Shown here piece after piece: positions 6,932 to 13,388 of a DNA stretch of 16,212 nt; position 1 is the first letter of the stretch, and each line of letters opens with the position of its first letter. Below the pieces are notes generated by a model. It was not told where the DNA came from, made no database searches, and saw only the letters and a list, made by a program, of their open reading frames with translations. This DNA is from DROE01 sp964569865 (GTDB lineage Bacteria; Pseudomonadota; Alphaproteobacteria; Rhizobiales; Devosiaceae): assembly GCA_964569865.1 (NCBI GenBank), contig CAZMVQ010000055.1:1-16212 (forward strand), read 5' to 3'. Position numbers and translations under genes: made by a program.

Positions 6932-8167
6932 TTATTCCAGACTAATAGTTGAAGCCGTCAGGACCGACTTCTTTTTCGGCCGATTGTTATGCAGGCGAAA
7001 TCCCCAAATCAGCAAAATGATAACAAATACAGCCACCGGAATTGAAATCATATTGACCGCCCGCCACCCCACAAGCTGCAACACCGCTCCCGAACCAATT
7101 GAAGAAATTGCCATGGCTCCAAATACCACCTGCTCGTTCAAGGCCTGAGCCCGCGCCGCTTCGCTTTTGCTATAGGCAGTTGAGAGCATGGTTGTTGAAC
7201 CGATAAAACCAAAATTCCACCCCAAGCCCAATAAAACCAAAGCCCCGTAAAAATAATATTGGGAGGTTCCGCTCAACGCCACCAACGCGCTCATGATTAT
7301 AAAAACCATTCCGATACCGACAGTCACGTGGGTGCCGATGCGATTGATAATAAACCCTGTCGCAAAACTTGGCCCAAACATTGCAACGATATGCCACTGG
7401 ATTGAGGTAGTTGCGGCCTGCACATCATGGCCATAGGCGCTGACCATGGCCAAAGGGGCGGCAACCATGACAAATATCATCAGGGCATACGTTGTCATGG
7501 CGCAAAGCACCGGAACAAAAATGGCCGGAGAGCGGATCAGCATTTTTATCGAACGCCCTTCCCCTTCTGATCCTGAAGCCTTGGCTGTGGGAGCAAGGGA
7601 GCTGAACGAGAGCAAAATCATCGTCAAAAACGCCATGCCGGAAATCAATAAAAACGAGCCGGAAAATTGTTGATCGGAAACCAGATCCTTGGCAAAAAAC
7701 GCCAAATTCGGCCCAAGAAAACCGGCAAATACACCACCGAGCAAAACAAATGAAATTGCTCTTGGTTTCCATTTATCATCAACGCTATCGGCCGCGGCAA
7801 ATCTATATTGCTGGGCAAAAGAGGCAGAAGCGCCAACAAAACCAAGAGCAATGCAAAACATCAAAAACGACGACACCGCAATGGCATAACTGGCTGAAAA
7901 CCCCGCCAAAGCCGCAATCGCTGCTCCAAGCATAAAGCCGGTTTTTCTTTGGAAGCGGTGAATTATATAGGTTGCCGGAATTGCATTTAGGGCCAGTCCC
8001 AAAATCATAACGGTTATTGGCAGCGTCGCCAGAACCGGATCAGGCGCCAAACTGGCTCCTGCCAGAGCGCCAACAGCCAAAACAATTCCCTGATTGGAGC
8101 CGTTTAGGGCCTGAGTCATGGACAATAGTGTAATATTTTTTATTGTTTTATTTTTAGAGTTGGACAT
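6932..8167 (-). CDS. MFS transporter, substrate unknown
   Basis: Inner-membrane protein of 411 residues with about 12 hydrophobic segments in two halves. They are separated by a hydrophilic central loop (SLAPTAKASGSEGEGRSIKML, about 193-213). The general MFS pattern is present: a short loop after helix 2 with HRFQRKTG, and related residues NRIGTH in the second half. Nothing identifies the substrate. The ATG at 8167 is the clear start, though the upstream Shine-Dalgarno is poor. It lies 35 bp downstream of nusB on the same strand, so read-through from nusB is likely. It converges with mntH, and no good hairpin terminator is seen in the 65-bp spacer. Confidence 0.88.
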   Translation of the reverse strand: MSNSKNKTIKNITLLSMTQALNGSNQGIVLAVGALAGASLAPDPVLATLPITVMILGLALNAIPATYIIHRFQRKTGFMLGAAIAALAGFSASYAIAVSSFLMFCIALGFVGASASFAQQYRFAAADSVDDKWKPRAISFVLLGGVFAGFLGPNLAFFAKDLVSDQQFSGSFLLISGMAFLTMILLSFSSLAPTAKASGSEGEGRSIKMLIRSPAIFVPVLCAMTTYALMIFVMVAAPLAMVSAYGHDVQAATTSIQWHIVAMFGPSFATGFIINRIGTHVTVGIGMVFIIMSALVALSGTSQYYFYGALVLLGLGWNFGFIGSTTMLSTAYSKSEAARAQALNEQVVFGAMAISSIGSGAVLQLVGWRAVNMISIPVAVFVIILLIWGFRLHNNRPKKKSVLTASTISLE

Positions 8168-8202
8168 TGTCGTGACTACTTATCACATGAATTATGGGCC
8201 GT

Positions 8203-8706
8203 TTAATCTTTGGGCAGTTCTTTGGAAATTTTATCCAGAACGGCGTTTACCATAGCGGGGACCTCGCCCTCAAAAAAAGCCTGGGCCACATCCAGATATT
8301 CGTTAATGACCACTTTTGCAGGAATATCCCTTTTATAAAGCAGTTCAAACGCCCCGGCGCGAAGTATCGCTCTTAAGGTTGAATCGATTTTTGTAAGATG
8401 CCATTCGTCGCTTAGCTTCTGATTTAACAACGGGTCAATTTTAAGCTGGTTTTTAAGCACGCCTGAAACTATCTGGCGTAAAAAATCCACATCAGCAGGC
8501 AAATATTCTTCACCCTCAACTTCTCCCCCGGCTCGACGCGGATCAAACTGTTCAAGAATGCTCCCCAACTCCGTGCCGCCAATATCCATTTGATAAAGGG
8601 CCTGCACCGCCGCAAGGCGAGCCGCACCACGCTGGTTGGCATGGGGTTTGGTAGAATTTTCTTTGTCAGCAGATGGCTTCGATTTATTCGTGTTCATTTT
8701 GTTCAT
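8203..8706 (-). CDS. nusB: Transcription antitermination factor NusB
   Basis: NusB, 167 residues. With NusE/S10 it binds boxA RNA and supports processive rRNA transcription. The all-helical domain spans about 28-165 and includes GAARLAAVQALYQMDIGG near its start, WHLTKIDSTLRAILRAGAFELL in the middle, and NEYLDVAQAFFEGEVPAMVNAVLDKI at the end. The first ~25 residues are a polar, basic extension. Two possible ATGs (8706 and 8697) exist; neither has a visible Shine-Dalgarno sequence. The 11-bp tandem repeat begins one base upstream of the first ATG. In relatives nusB follows ribH closely; here ribH is not visible, so the normal upstream context has been replaced by the repeat. Confidence 0.94.
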   Translation of the reverse strand: MNKMNTNKSKPSADKENSTKPHANQRGAARLAAVQALYQMDIGGTELGSILEQFDPRRAGGEVEGEEYLPADVDFLRQIVSGVLKNQLKIDPLLNQKLSDEWHLTKIDSTLRAILRAGAFELLYKRDIPAKVVINEYLDVAQAFFEGEVPAMVNAVLDKISKELPKD

Positions 8707-8707
8707 T

Positions 8708-8734
8708 CTAAGTTTTTGCTAAGTTTTTGCTAAG
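8708..8734. repeat. 11-bp tandem repeat, nusB side of gap 3
   Basis: CTAAGTTTTTG occurs at 8708-8718 and 8719-8729, followed by CTAAG cut by the N-run. The same unit reappears right after the gap, so one array spans it. On the nusB sense strand each unit is CAAAAACTTAG, an A5 tract every 11 bp. Confidence 0.92.
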
Positions 8735-8834
8735 NNNNNNNNNNNNNNNNNNNNNNNNNNNNNNNNNNNNNNNNNNNNNNNNNNNNNNNNNNNNNNNNNN
8801 NNNNNNNNNNNNNNNNNNNNNNNNNNNNNNNNNN
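8735..8834. other. Assembly gap 3 (100 N)
   Basis: Exactly 100 N, true size unknown. Identical 11-bp repeat units lie on both sides, which indicates the missing sequence is more of the same array, unless the scaffold join is wrong. Confidence 0.97.
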
Positions 8835-8862
8835 GCTAAGTTTTTGCATTCTAGGTTTTTTG
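8835..8862. repeat. 11-bp tandem repeat, nrdR side of gap 3
   Basis: A complete CTAAGTTTTTG unit (8836-8846) is followed by a diverged longer copy, CATTCTAGGTTTTTTG (8847-8862). The nusB edge of the array has the matching form CATTCTAAGTTTTTG (8704-8718). The array is therefore bracketed by two longer relatives of the unit. Confidence 0.88.
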
Positions 8863-8900
8863 ATTCGCAGCGCATTCCAAATCCAGGTAACTGGCAGACC

Positions 8901-9362
8901 CTAGCGCTGATCATCATCGTCTAGCGCCGCCAGAAAGGATACAAAATCCTCAGCGGCTGAAAAATTCTTGTAAACCGATGCAAATCGCACAAAGGCCACA
9001 TCGTCCAGTCCCTTTAGCCCATCCATAACATAAGCGCCAATCTGCTCCGAGGCGATTTCAACCTCCCCAAGGCTCTCAAGCTGGCGAACAATGCCCGAAA
9101 TCATCCGCTCAACCCTCTCGCTTTCAACCGAGCGTTTTCGAAGGGCGGTATTAACACTTCTGGCCAGTTTCTCGCGTTCGAAAACCACTTTGCGCCCGGA
9201 CTTTTTTACCACAATCAAATCGCGCAACTGCACCCGTTCAAACGTGGTGAAGCGGCCGCCGCAATCGGCGCAAATCCTGCGACGGCGGATGGAATTTGAA
9301 TCCTCTGTCGGGCGAGAATCCTTAACCTGAGTATCAAGATTTGAACAATAGGGGCAACGCAT
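8901..9362 (-). CDS. nrdR: Transcriptional repressor NrdR
   Basis: NrdR, 153 residues, the usual length. It is a zinc-ribbon and ATP-cone protein that senses ATP/dATP and represses ribonucleotide reductase genes. The zinc ligands are Cys3 and Cys6 (CPYC) and Cys31 and Cys34 (CADC), followed by the ATP-cone (about 49-139) with VVKKSGRKVVFEREKL. The start ATG at 9362 gives the canonical MRCPYC. The gene is 36 bp downstream of glyA on the same strand, a conserved pair in alphaproteobacteria. Downstream, ribD would normally follow, but here a short spacer and the gap 3 repeat array come next. The last codons overlap a loose inverted repeat (CAGCGC..GCGCTG, about 8867-8909). Confidence 0.96.
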   Translation of the reverse strand: MRCPYCSNLDTQVKDSRPTEDSNSIRRRRICADCGGRFTTFERVQLRDLIVVKKSGRKVVFEREKLARSVNTALRKRSVESERVERMISGIVRQLESLGEVEIASEQIGAYVMDGLKGLDDVAFVRFASVYKNFSAAEDFVSFLAALDDDDQR

Positions 9363-9398
9363 CTGTTTTGATCCGCAATAAAAAAATCAACGATAAAA

Positions 9399-10721
9399 TC
9401 AATTTGGGTAAATAGGAAAACTCTTTGTCATGGCAACAACTTTTTCCTTTACCATGGCTTCAACTGTTTCGTTGGCTTTGTCAATTTCAACCGCGCGCAA
9501 ACCATCGAGCACTTCAACAATCATTTCGCCAATCTGTGTAAACTCTTTGGTGCCCAAACCTCTGGTGGTTCCAGCAGGGCTGCCAAGCCTGATGCCCGAA
9601 GTCACAAAGGGTTTTTCCGGGTCAAAAGGAATGCCGTTTTTATTGCAGGTGATAAAAGCGCGCCCCAAACCGGCCTCAGCGCGTTTTCCAGTGGCGTTCT
9701 TTTTGCGCAGATCAACCAACATTAAATGATTATCGGTGCCACCCGAGATCACATCCAAACCATTATCCACTAGTGAAGCACTAAGCGCCTGAGCATTTTT
9801 GACCACCTGAGCGGTATAATCCTTAAAGTCATCACTCAATGCCTCCTTGAACGCTACCGCCTTGGCAGCAATCACATGCATTAGAGGGCCGCCCTGCAAT
9901 CCGGGGAAAACCGCTGAATTTATTTTTTTGGCAATAGCGGGGTCGTTGCACAGGATCATGCCACCGCGAGGGCCACGCAGGGTTTTATGGGTGGTGGTGG
10001 TTGTTACATGGGCATGGGGAACAGGGGAAGGATGAACTTTACCAGCAACAAGCCCGGCAATATGGGCCATATCAACCATCAAAATCGCTCCGATTTCATC
10101 GGCAATGCGGCGAAAACGGGCAAAATCCCAATAACGCGAATAAGCCGACCCACCGGCAATAATCAATTTTGGCCTATGTTTTTTGGCAGCCGCTTCCACC
10201 TCGTCCATATCAATCAGGTGATCATCCTTGCGCACATCATAGGATACCACATCAAACCATTTGCCCGAAACGTTGACCGGGGAGCCGTGGGTTAAATGAC
10301 CACCGGACTTCAAATCAAGCCCCATAAAAGTATCGCCGGGCTGCAACAGCGCCAAAAACACAGCCTGATTGGCCTGAGAGCCTGAATTTGGCTGCACATT
10401 AACAAATTCGGCGCCAAACAATTTTTTGGCCCTGTCAATTGCCAGAGTCTCAACCATATCAACATATTGGCAACCGCCATAATAGCGACGCCCCGGGTAG
10501 CCTTCGGCGTATTTGTTGGTCAACAACGTTCCCTGAGCCTGCATTACCGCTGCGGAAACTATATTTTCTGATGCGATCAGCTCCAACTCATCCTGCTGAC
10601 GCCCATGTTCCAGACCAACCGCTGCAAAAATATCAGGATCGGCTTCAGCCAGAGATCGGGTGAAAAATGGTGATGGTGAGGAAGCTGTGTTCTTGCTTGA
10701 AACTGGAGTTTTTACGCTCAT
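9399..10721 (-). CDS. glyA: Serine hydroxymethyltransferase
   Basis: PLP enzyme of 440 residues that interconverts serine and glycine with tetrahydrofolate, the main source of one-carbon units. The PLP-binding lysine is in TTTTTHKTLRGPRGG (Lys246 from the chosen start). LIASENIVS, NKYAEGYPGRRYYGG, VQPNSGSQANQAV and MVDMAHIAGLVA are all intact. An in-frame ATG ten codons earlier (10751) has no ribosome site. The ATG at 10721 has a GTGAG about 7 bases upstream and was chosen. It sits between the DUF6898 gene and nrdR. The leader of about 185 bp shows no riboswitch that I can recognise, but contains the 8-base sequence ACCTCCTT on the sense strand. Confidence 0.97.
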   Translation of the reverse strand: MSVKTPVSSKNTASSPSPFFTRSLAEADPDIFAAVGLEHGRQQDELELIASENIVSAAVMQAQGTLLTNKYAEGYPGRRYYGGCQYVDMVETLAIDRAKKLFGAEFVNVQPNSGSQANQAVFLALLQPGDTFMGLDLKSGGHLTHGSPVNVSGKWFDVVSYDVRKDDHLIDMDEVEAAAKKHRPKLIIAGGSAYSRYWDFARFRRIADEIGAILMVDMAHIAGLVAGKVHPSPVPHAHVTTTTTHKTLRGPRGGMILCNDPAIAKKINSAVFPGLQGGPLMHVIAAKAVAFKEALSDDFKDYTAQVVKNAQALSASLVDNGLDVISGGTDNHLMLVDLRKKNATGKRAEAGLGRAFITCNKNGIPFDPEKPFVTSGIRLGSPAGTTRGLGTKEFTQIGEMIVEVLDGLRAVEIDKANETVEAMVKEKVVAMTKSFPIYPN

Positions 10722-10849
10722 TTTGATCTCACAATTTAATTGGAATGGCATGTAAATTTATGCGGCACGGAAACAAAAATAATTTCAAAAATCGCTTATC
10801 ACACAAGATGCGCCAACCCAAGCAAATATCCAAGGAGGTATTTAAGCAG

Positions 10850-10918
10850 ATGAATTACGTTCGAAATTATAAATTCAACGGAAAATCAAATGTGGTTTTA
10901 ATCTGTCAGGAAATTTGA
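10850..10918 (+). CDS. Candidate 22-residue small protein, plus strand
   Basis: An ATG at 10850 opens a frame of 22 codons ending in TGA at 10916-10918 (starts MNYVRNYKFNGKS, ends ICQEI). It is preceded by a full-length Shine-Dalgarno AAGGAGGT at 10832-10839, the strongest in the window. The spacing of 11 bases from GGAGG to ATG is slightly long. It lies antisense to the glyA leader, and its last codons overlap the end of the DUF6898 gene. No clear promoter is seen. Nothing identifies the product, and it may be coincidental. Confidence 0.3.
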   Translation: MNYVRNYKFNGKSNVVLICQEI

Positions 10919-11118
10919 TCCCGCTCCAGCTTGCGCATCAGTTTTGCCGTAGCAATACGCTGCATATCAAGTTGAGAGGCGCTGGCGGGGGCAATAATTA
11001 CCACTTCGGCTCCGCTATCCGGGTCAATTGCGGCAACCCTGATCTGCTTGCCCATCGAAATAAATTCGAAATAGATCTCACGTTGCTCGTCTTGACGCTG
11101 ATTGTCTTGTTTCTTCAT
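10906..11118 (-). CDS. DUF6898-type small protein
   Basis: Small soluble protein of 70 residues. The pattern EIYFEFISMGKQIRVAAIDPDSGAEVVIIAP followed by a short helix (MQRIATAKLMRKL) resembles the DUF6898 family found beside glyA in Hyphomicrobiales. It predicts a small beta-rich domain with a basic C-terminal helix. The first ~14 residues are polar (KKQDNQRQDEQRE). A GGA lies about 8 bases before the ATG. No function is known for the family. The position between ldtR and glyA on the same strand supports a real gene; the family call rests on recalled similarity. Confidence 0.75.
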   Translation of the reverse strand: MKKQDNQRQDEQREIYFEFISMGKQIRVAAIDPDSGAEVVIIAPASASQLDMQRIATAKLMRKLERDQIS

Positions 11119-11235
11119 ATTAAATCCAGAACAATACTTCCTAAGAATCGTTCCCAGTTTTATTCAGCACGAATTAATAATCAAGTTTCACTCAAATTAC
11201 AGGGCTGCTTTGGCTAAATCGGACAAGCCAACGCC

Positions 11236-11262
11236 AAAAACGCCGATCAACGATCAGCGTTT
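11236..11262 (-). terminator. Rho-independent terminator after ldtR
   Basis: On the minus strand the stem AAACGCTGATC / GATCGGCGTTT (11 pairs including one T-G wobble, 3-base loop GTT) runs into a T5 tract (11236-11240). It lies 59 bp after the ldtR stop codon and would separate ldtR from the DUF6898-glyA-nrdR block. Confidence 0.7.
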
Positions 11263-11268
11263 AAGGAG

Positions 11269-11282
11269 CGGGATAAATCCCG
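11269..11282. repeat. Small GC hairpin in the ldtR 3' region
   Basis: CGGGAT and ATCCCG pair around two bases, 6 bp beside the terminator hairpin. It could assist termination of ldtR or protect its 3' end. Confidence 0.5.
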
Positions 11283-11320
11283 ACTTTTAATTCAGTGCGT
11301 TTTCAGCTCTCTTGATAAAA

Positions 11321-11830
11321 TTAAAGCTTATAAAGGATCTGATCGACCCAGAAGCGTTCCAGCTGTCCAAGGGATTTATTCAATTGCTCAAACTCACCAG
11401 CCCCAAGACCACCAACTTTTTCGATTGAAGCCATGTGGCGATCATAAAGTTCGTCAATAACTTCGGCCACCTCTTCACCCTTTGGAGAGAGTTTAATACG
11501 GACCGAGCGACGATCAGCTCTTGAGCGTTCCTGAAAAATATAGCCCATATCAACCAGCTTCTTAAGATTATAAGAAACGTTGGAACCAAGATAATAACCT
11601 CTGGAGCGCAATTCTCCGGCGGTTAGTTCAGCATCACCAATATTAAACATCAATATGGCCTGGGTTGGATTAATGTCATCCCAGGACATGCGATCAAATT
11701 CATCTTTTATCAGGTCAAGAAGCCGGCGATGAAGCCGCTCCACTCTGGATACGGCTTCAATATATAAAGGTTTAGTGCGAGCCTCTGGCCCGTCCTCTAT
11801 CACCTGCGCTGTGTTCGATTTGAAATTCAT
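11321..11830 (-). CDS. ldtR: MarR-family regulator, LdtR type
   Basis: Winged helix-turn-helix protein of 169 residues closely resembling LdtR, studied in Liberibacter and Sinorhizobium, where it controls an L,D-transpeptidase gene and cell-wall/osmotic stress traits. Matching segments are ERLHRRLLDLIKDEF, DINPTQAILMFNIGDAELTAGELRSRGYYLGSNVSYNLKKLV (the recognition helix includes NVSYNL), the wing RADRRSVRIKL, and KSLGQLERFWVDQ. A TTG-initiated longer frame is possible. The ATG at 11830 with GAGG 6 bases upstream is clearly better. It has a strong terminator downstream and a 7-bp inverted repeat about 100 bp upstream that could be an autoregulatory site. No L,D-transpeptidase gene is in the window. 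Confidence 0.9.
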   Translation of the reverse strand: MNFKSNTAQVIEDGPEARTKPLYIEAVSRVERLHRRLLDLIKDEFDRMSWDDINPTQAILMFNIGDAELTAGELRSRGYYLGSNVSYNLKKLVDMGYIFQERSRADRRSVRIKLSPKGEEVAEVIDELYDRHMASIEKVGGLGAGEFEQLNKSLGQLERFWVDQILYKL

Positions 11831-11925
11831 AATATGCCTCACTGTAAAACGCACGAATTTTTCCGTGTCTGTTAGGGGCAATGTAGATAGGGAGAAATAA
11901 GATCGGTTTAAGATTCAAACTTAAC

Positions 11926-11944
11926 ACTATCTTACTGAGATAGT
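11926..11944. promoter_or_regulatory. Inverted repeat upstream of ldtR, possible operator
   Basis: ACTATCT and AGATAGT are exact reverse complements separated by TACTG. The site is about 95-115 bp before the ldtR start codon. A MarR-type dimer could bind such a site, but the link to LdtR is inferred from position. The rest of the 292-bp spacer between ldtR and the DUF6163 gene holds direct repeats (12004-12033) and a weak hairpin TGGCT/AGCCA (12076-12088); no gene is seen in it. Confidence 0.45.
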
Positions 11945-12003
11945 TTGTGTTTTTGGCTTTCTAAATCCTTACCCCTGGTCATAAAATTGTAACCTGAATA
12001 ATT

Positions 12004-12033
12004 GGTAAACCTCTAATTGACCAAAGGTAAACC
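12004..12033. repeat. Two direct GGTAAACC copies, 22 bp apart
   Basis: GGTAAACC occurs at 12004-12011 and again at 12026-12033. The 22-bp period equals about two helical turns, placing both on the same DNA face. This is typical of cooperative activator or repressor sites, but the binding protein is unknown. Confidence 0.4.
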
Positions 12034-12122
12034 ATTTTACTTTTTGCAAAGCATAATTGTTGCGAATAATTTCATTGGCTAAAAGCCATGCAATTTTTTA
12101 GACAAAACATCAGGCTCAAGCT

Positions 12123-12494
12123 CTAATCATGTCTGCCGCTGTGCCAGGTCTTGTATAAAATAATCAAAATCATCAAAGACCCAGCCAACTGGATCAAACG
12201 AAATGCAAACCCAAAAATTCCAACATCAATAATTGCCACTCCAGACAGATAGATTACCAGTTCAATAAGAGTGGTTCCAAATAACATTGGAGTTCCCCAG
12301 TTTGATTTTATCCACATGCCAACGGCTGAAAAAATTCTGGCAATTGCAAACACTCCAAGCAGAGTGAAACCTGAAATCGAATAAATCTGCAACGGATCGG
12401 CAGAACCAAGGCCAAATCCGGCCAGCCGACCGGCATCATAAATCCCACCCAAAAGCGCCAGGAAGGCAATCGCAGGGGTAAGTTTATTGATCAT
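12123..12494 (-). CDS. DUF6163-like four-helix membrane protein
   Basis: Inner-membrane protein of 123 residues with four hydrophobic segments (about 6-24, 41-61, 66-84 and 97-115). It resembles the DUF6163 family of Hyphomicrobiales: GGIYDAGRLAGF in the first helix, and GMWIKSNWG before the third. A longer TTG-initiated frame is open to 12557. The ATG at 12494 has a GGAG about 11 bases upstream and starts just before the first helix, so it was chosen. It is divergent from the RDD gene, with 216 bp between them. No function is known. Family assignment is from recalled similarity and moderate. Confidence 0.7.
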   Translation of the reverse strand: MINKLTPAIAFLALLGGIYDAGRLAGFGLGSADPLQIYSISGFTLLGVFAIARIFSAVGMWIKSNWGTPMLFGTTLIELVIYLSGVAIIDVGIFGFAFRLIQLAGSLMILIILYKTWHSGRHD

Positions 12495-12710
12495 TATTAT
12501 TTTGGCTCCAAAGTTCTTCAAACCTCCCCTATCCTTTTTGCGGTTTTGTGGCAACAAATTGAATGTTAAAATCCAGTTAGGCAGACGAAAACAAAGAATG
12601 AAATCAAGCTCATTTTTCTAAATGACTTGAAATGCAGCTCAAATCACCCAATCTTTGCTGTCACAAGTAATATTCTTGATCTGATCACAACAAAGCGGGA
12701 CAAAAACCAC

Positions 12711-13205
12711 ATGGCACGAAACGCAGGCAATGATTTGCCCGATCCGCAATCATATCCAGAACTGTTCGACAGTTTGTTGAAAAGGCGAATGTTTGCCTAT
12801 GTCATTGATCTGTTGATTTTGGCATTCATCGTTTCGGCGGTGATGATATTGGGGCTTGTTGCCGGAATCGTCACTTTGGGTCTGGCCCTGCCTGCTTTAG
12901 TATTTGCAGTACCGGTTTCCATTGTTGGCTATTATGCCCTAACTCTTGGCTCGCAAAAACGGGCCACCGTTGGCATGGGCATGATGGATATTGTTTTAAC
13001 TCCTACCAGGGGCCAGCCTCTTGATGGATGGAGAGCATTTGCCCACCCGTTGGTTTTTTGGATTACCTGTTGGGTTTTGGCACCCTTTTCACTGATGGTG
13101 GCGCTATTTACTCCTCGTCGGCAAATGCTACACGACCTGATTGTGGGCGTGCTGATGGTGCGCCGTTCGCCCATGGATCGACATTGGTCAAGTGAAGCAA
13201 TTTAG
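12711..13205 (+). CDS. RDD family membrane protein
   Basis: Protein of 164 residues with three hydrophobic segments (about 30-52, 58-80 and 112-134). The RDD signature is visible: Arg25 and Asp33 in KRRMFAYVIDLL, the central KRATVGMGMMDIVL, and the C-terminal RRQMLHDLIVGVLMVRR. Some RDD proteins act in ion transport, but the role of this one is unknown. An upstream TTG would add 28 residues; the ATG at 12711 fits the family better. It lies upstream of the SLC13 gene and bpt on the same strand. In many Hyphomicrobiales an RDD gene directly precedes bpt, so the permease may be an insertion into that pair. Confidence 0.88.
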   Translation: MARNAGNDLPDPQSYPELFDSLLKRRMFAYVIDLLILAFIVSAVMILGLVAGIVTLGLALPALVFAVPVSIVGYYALTLGSQKRATVGMGMMDIVLTPTRGQPLDGWRAFAHPLVFWITCWVLAPFSLMVALFTPRRQMLHDLIVGVLMVRRSPMDRHWSSEAI

Positions 13206-13236
13206 GGCTTCTTTGGGTGGAATTGTCCGGTGTTAA

Positions 13237-13276
13237 ATATCATTGATTTTGAAAACCATCGATAAATCAATGATAT
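13237..13276. repeat. 13-bp perfect inverted repeat before the SLC13 gene
   Basis: ATATCATTGATTT (13237-13249) and AAATCAATGATAT (13264-13276) are exact reverse complements around 14 bases. It lies 32 bp after the RDD stop codon and about 110 bp before the SLC13 start. The AT-rich stem and lack of an immediate T-run argue for an operator over a terminator. A shorter palindrome TTGCA-GG-TGCAA follows at 13309-13320. Confidence 0.65.
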
Positions 13277-13370
13277 ATGACAATTTTTGCATACTTTGAT
13301 TCGTGTAATTGCAGGTGCAAATCACCATATAAACGCTAATACGGGCTTGGATGAGTGGACCAATAAGGCC

Positions 13371-13388
13371 ATGATGAAAATATCATGA
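13371..13388 (+). other. Tiny frame overlapping the SLC13 start
   Basis: ATG-ATG-AAA-ATA-TCA-TGA runs from 13371, and its TGA overlaps the permease ATG in a 4-base ATGA. An AAGG (13365-13368) lies 5 bases before the second ATG but 16 bases before the permease ATG. It could couple translation; no product is claimed. Confidence 0.3.

Noticed and set aside
8708..8846. CRISPR array suggested by repeats around gap 3
   Set aside because: The 11-bp units are contiguous with no spacers, and no cas genes are present; it is a simple tandem repeat.
9430..10295. Several plus-strand open frames of 60-100 codons opposite glyA
   Set aside because: They are antisense shadows of a highly conserved coding sequence, with no ribosome sites or recognisable domains.
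10722..10905. Riboswitch in the glyA leader (glycine or folate related)
   Set aside because: I could not find the conserved helices or core sequences of glycine, THF or SAM-II riboswitches; the region is AT-rich with no convincing paired structure.
11831..11881. Longer ldtR frame from a TTG at 11881
   Set aside because: The ATG at 11830 has a well-spaced GAGG and matches the family start; the extra residues have no family support.
12076..12100. Plus-strand terminator (TGGCT/AGCCA hairpin then T6)
   Set aside because: The stem is only 5 bp and no plus-strand gene lies upstream; on the minus strand no T-run follows.
12627..12710. 28-residue N-terminal extension of the RDD protein from a TTG
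   Set aside because: The extension is not RDD-like, and the ATG at 12711 begins a typical short cytoplasmic lead-in before the RDD motif.
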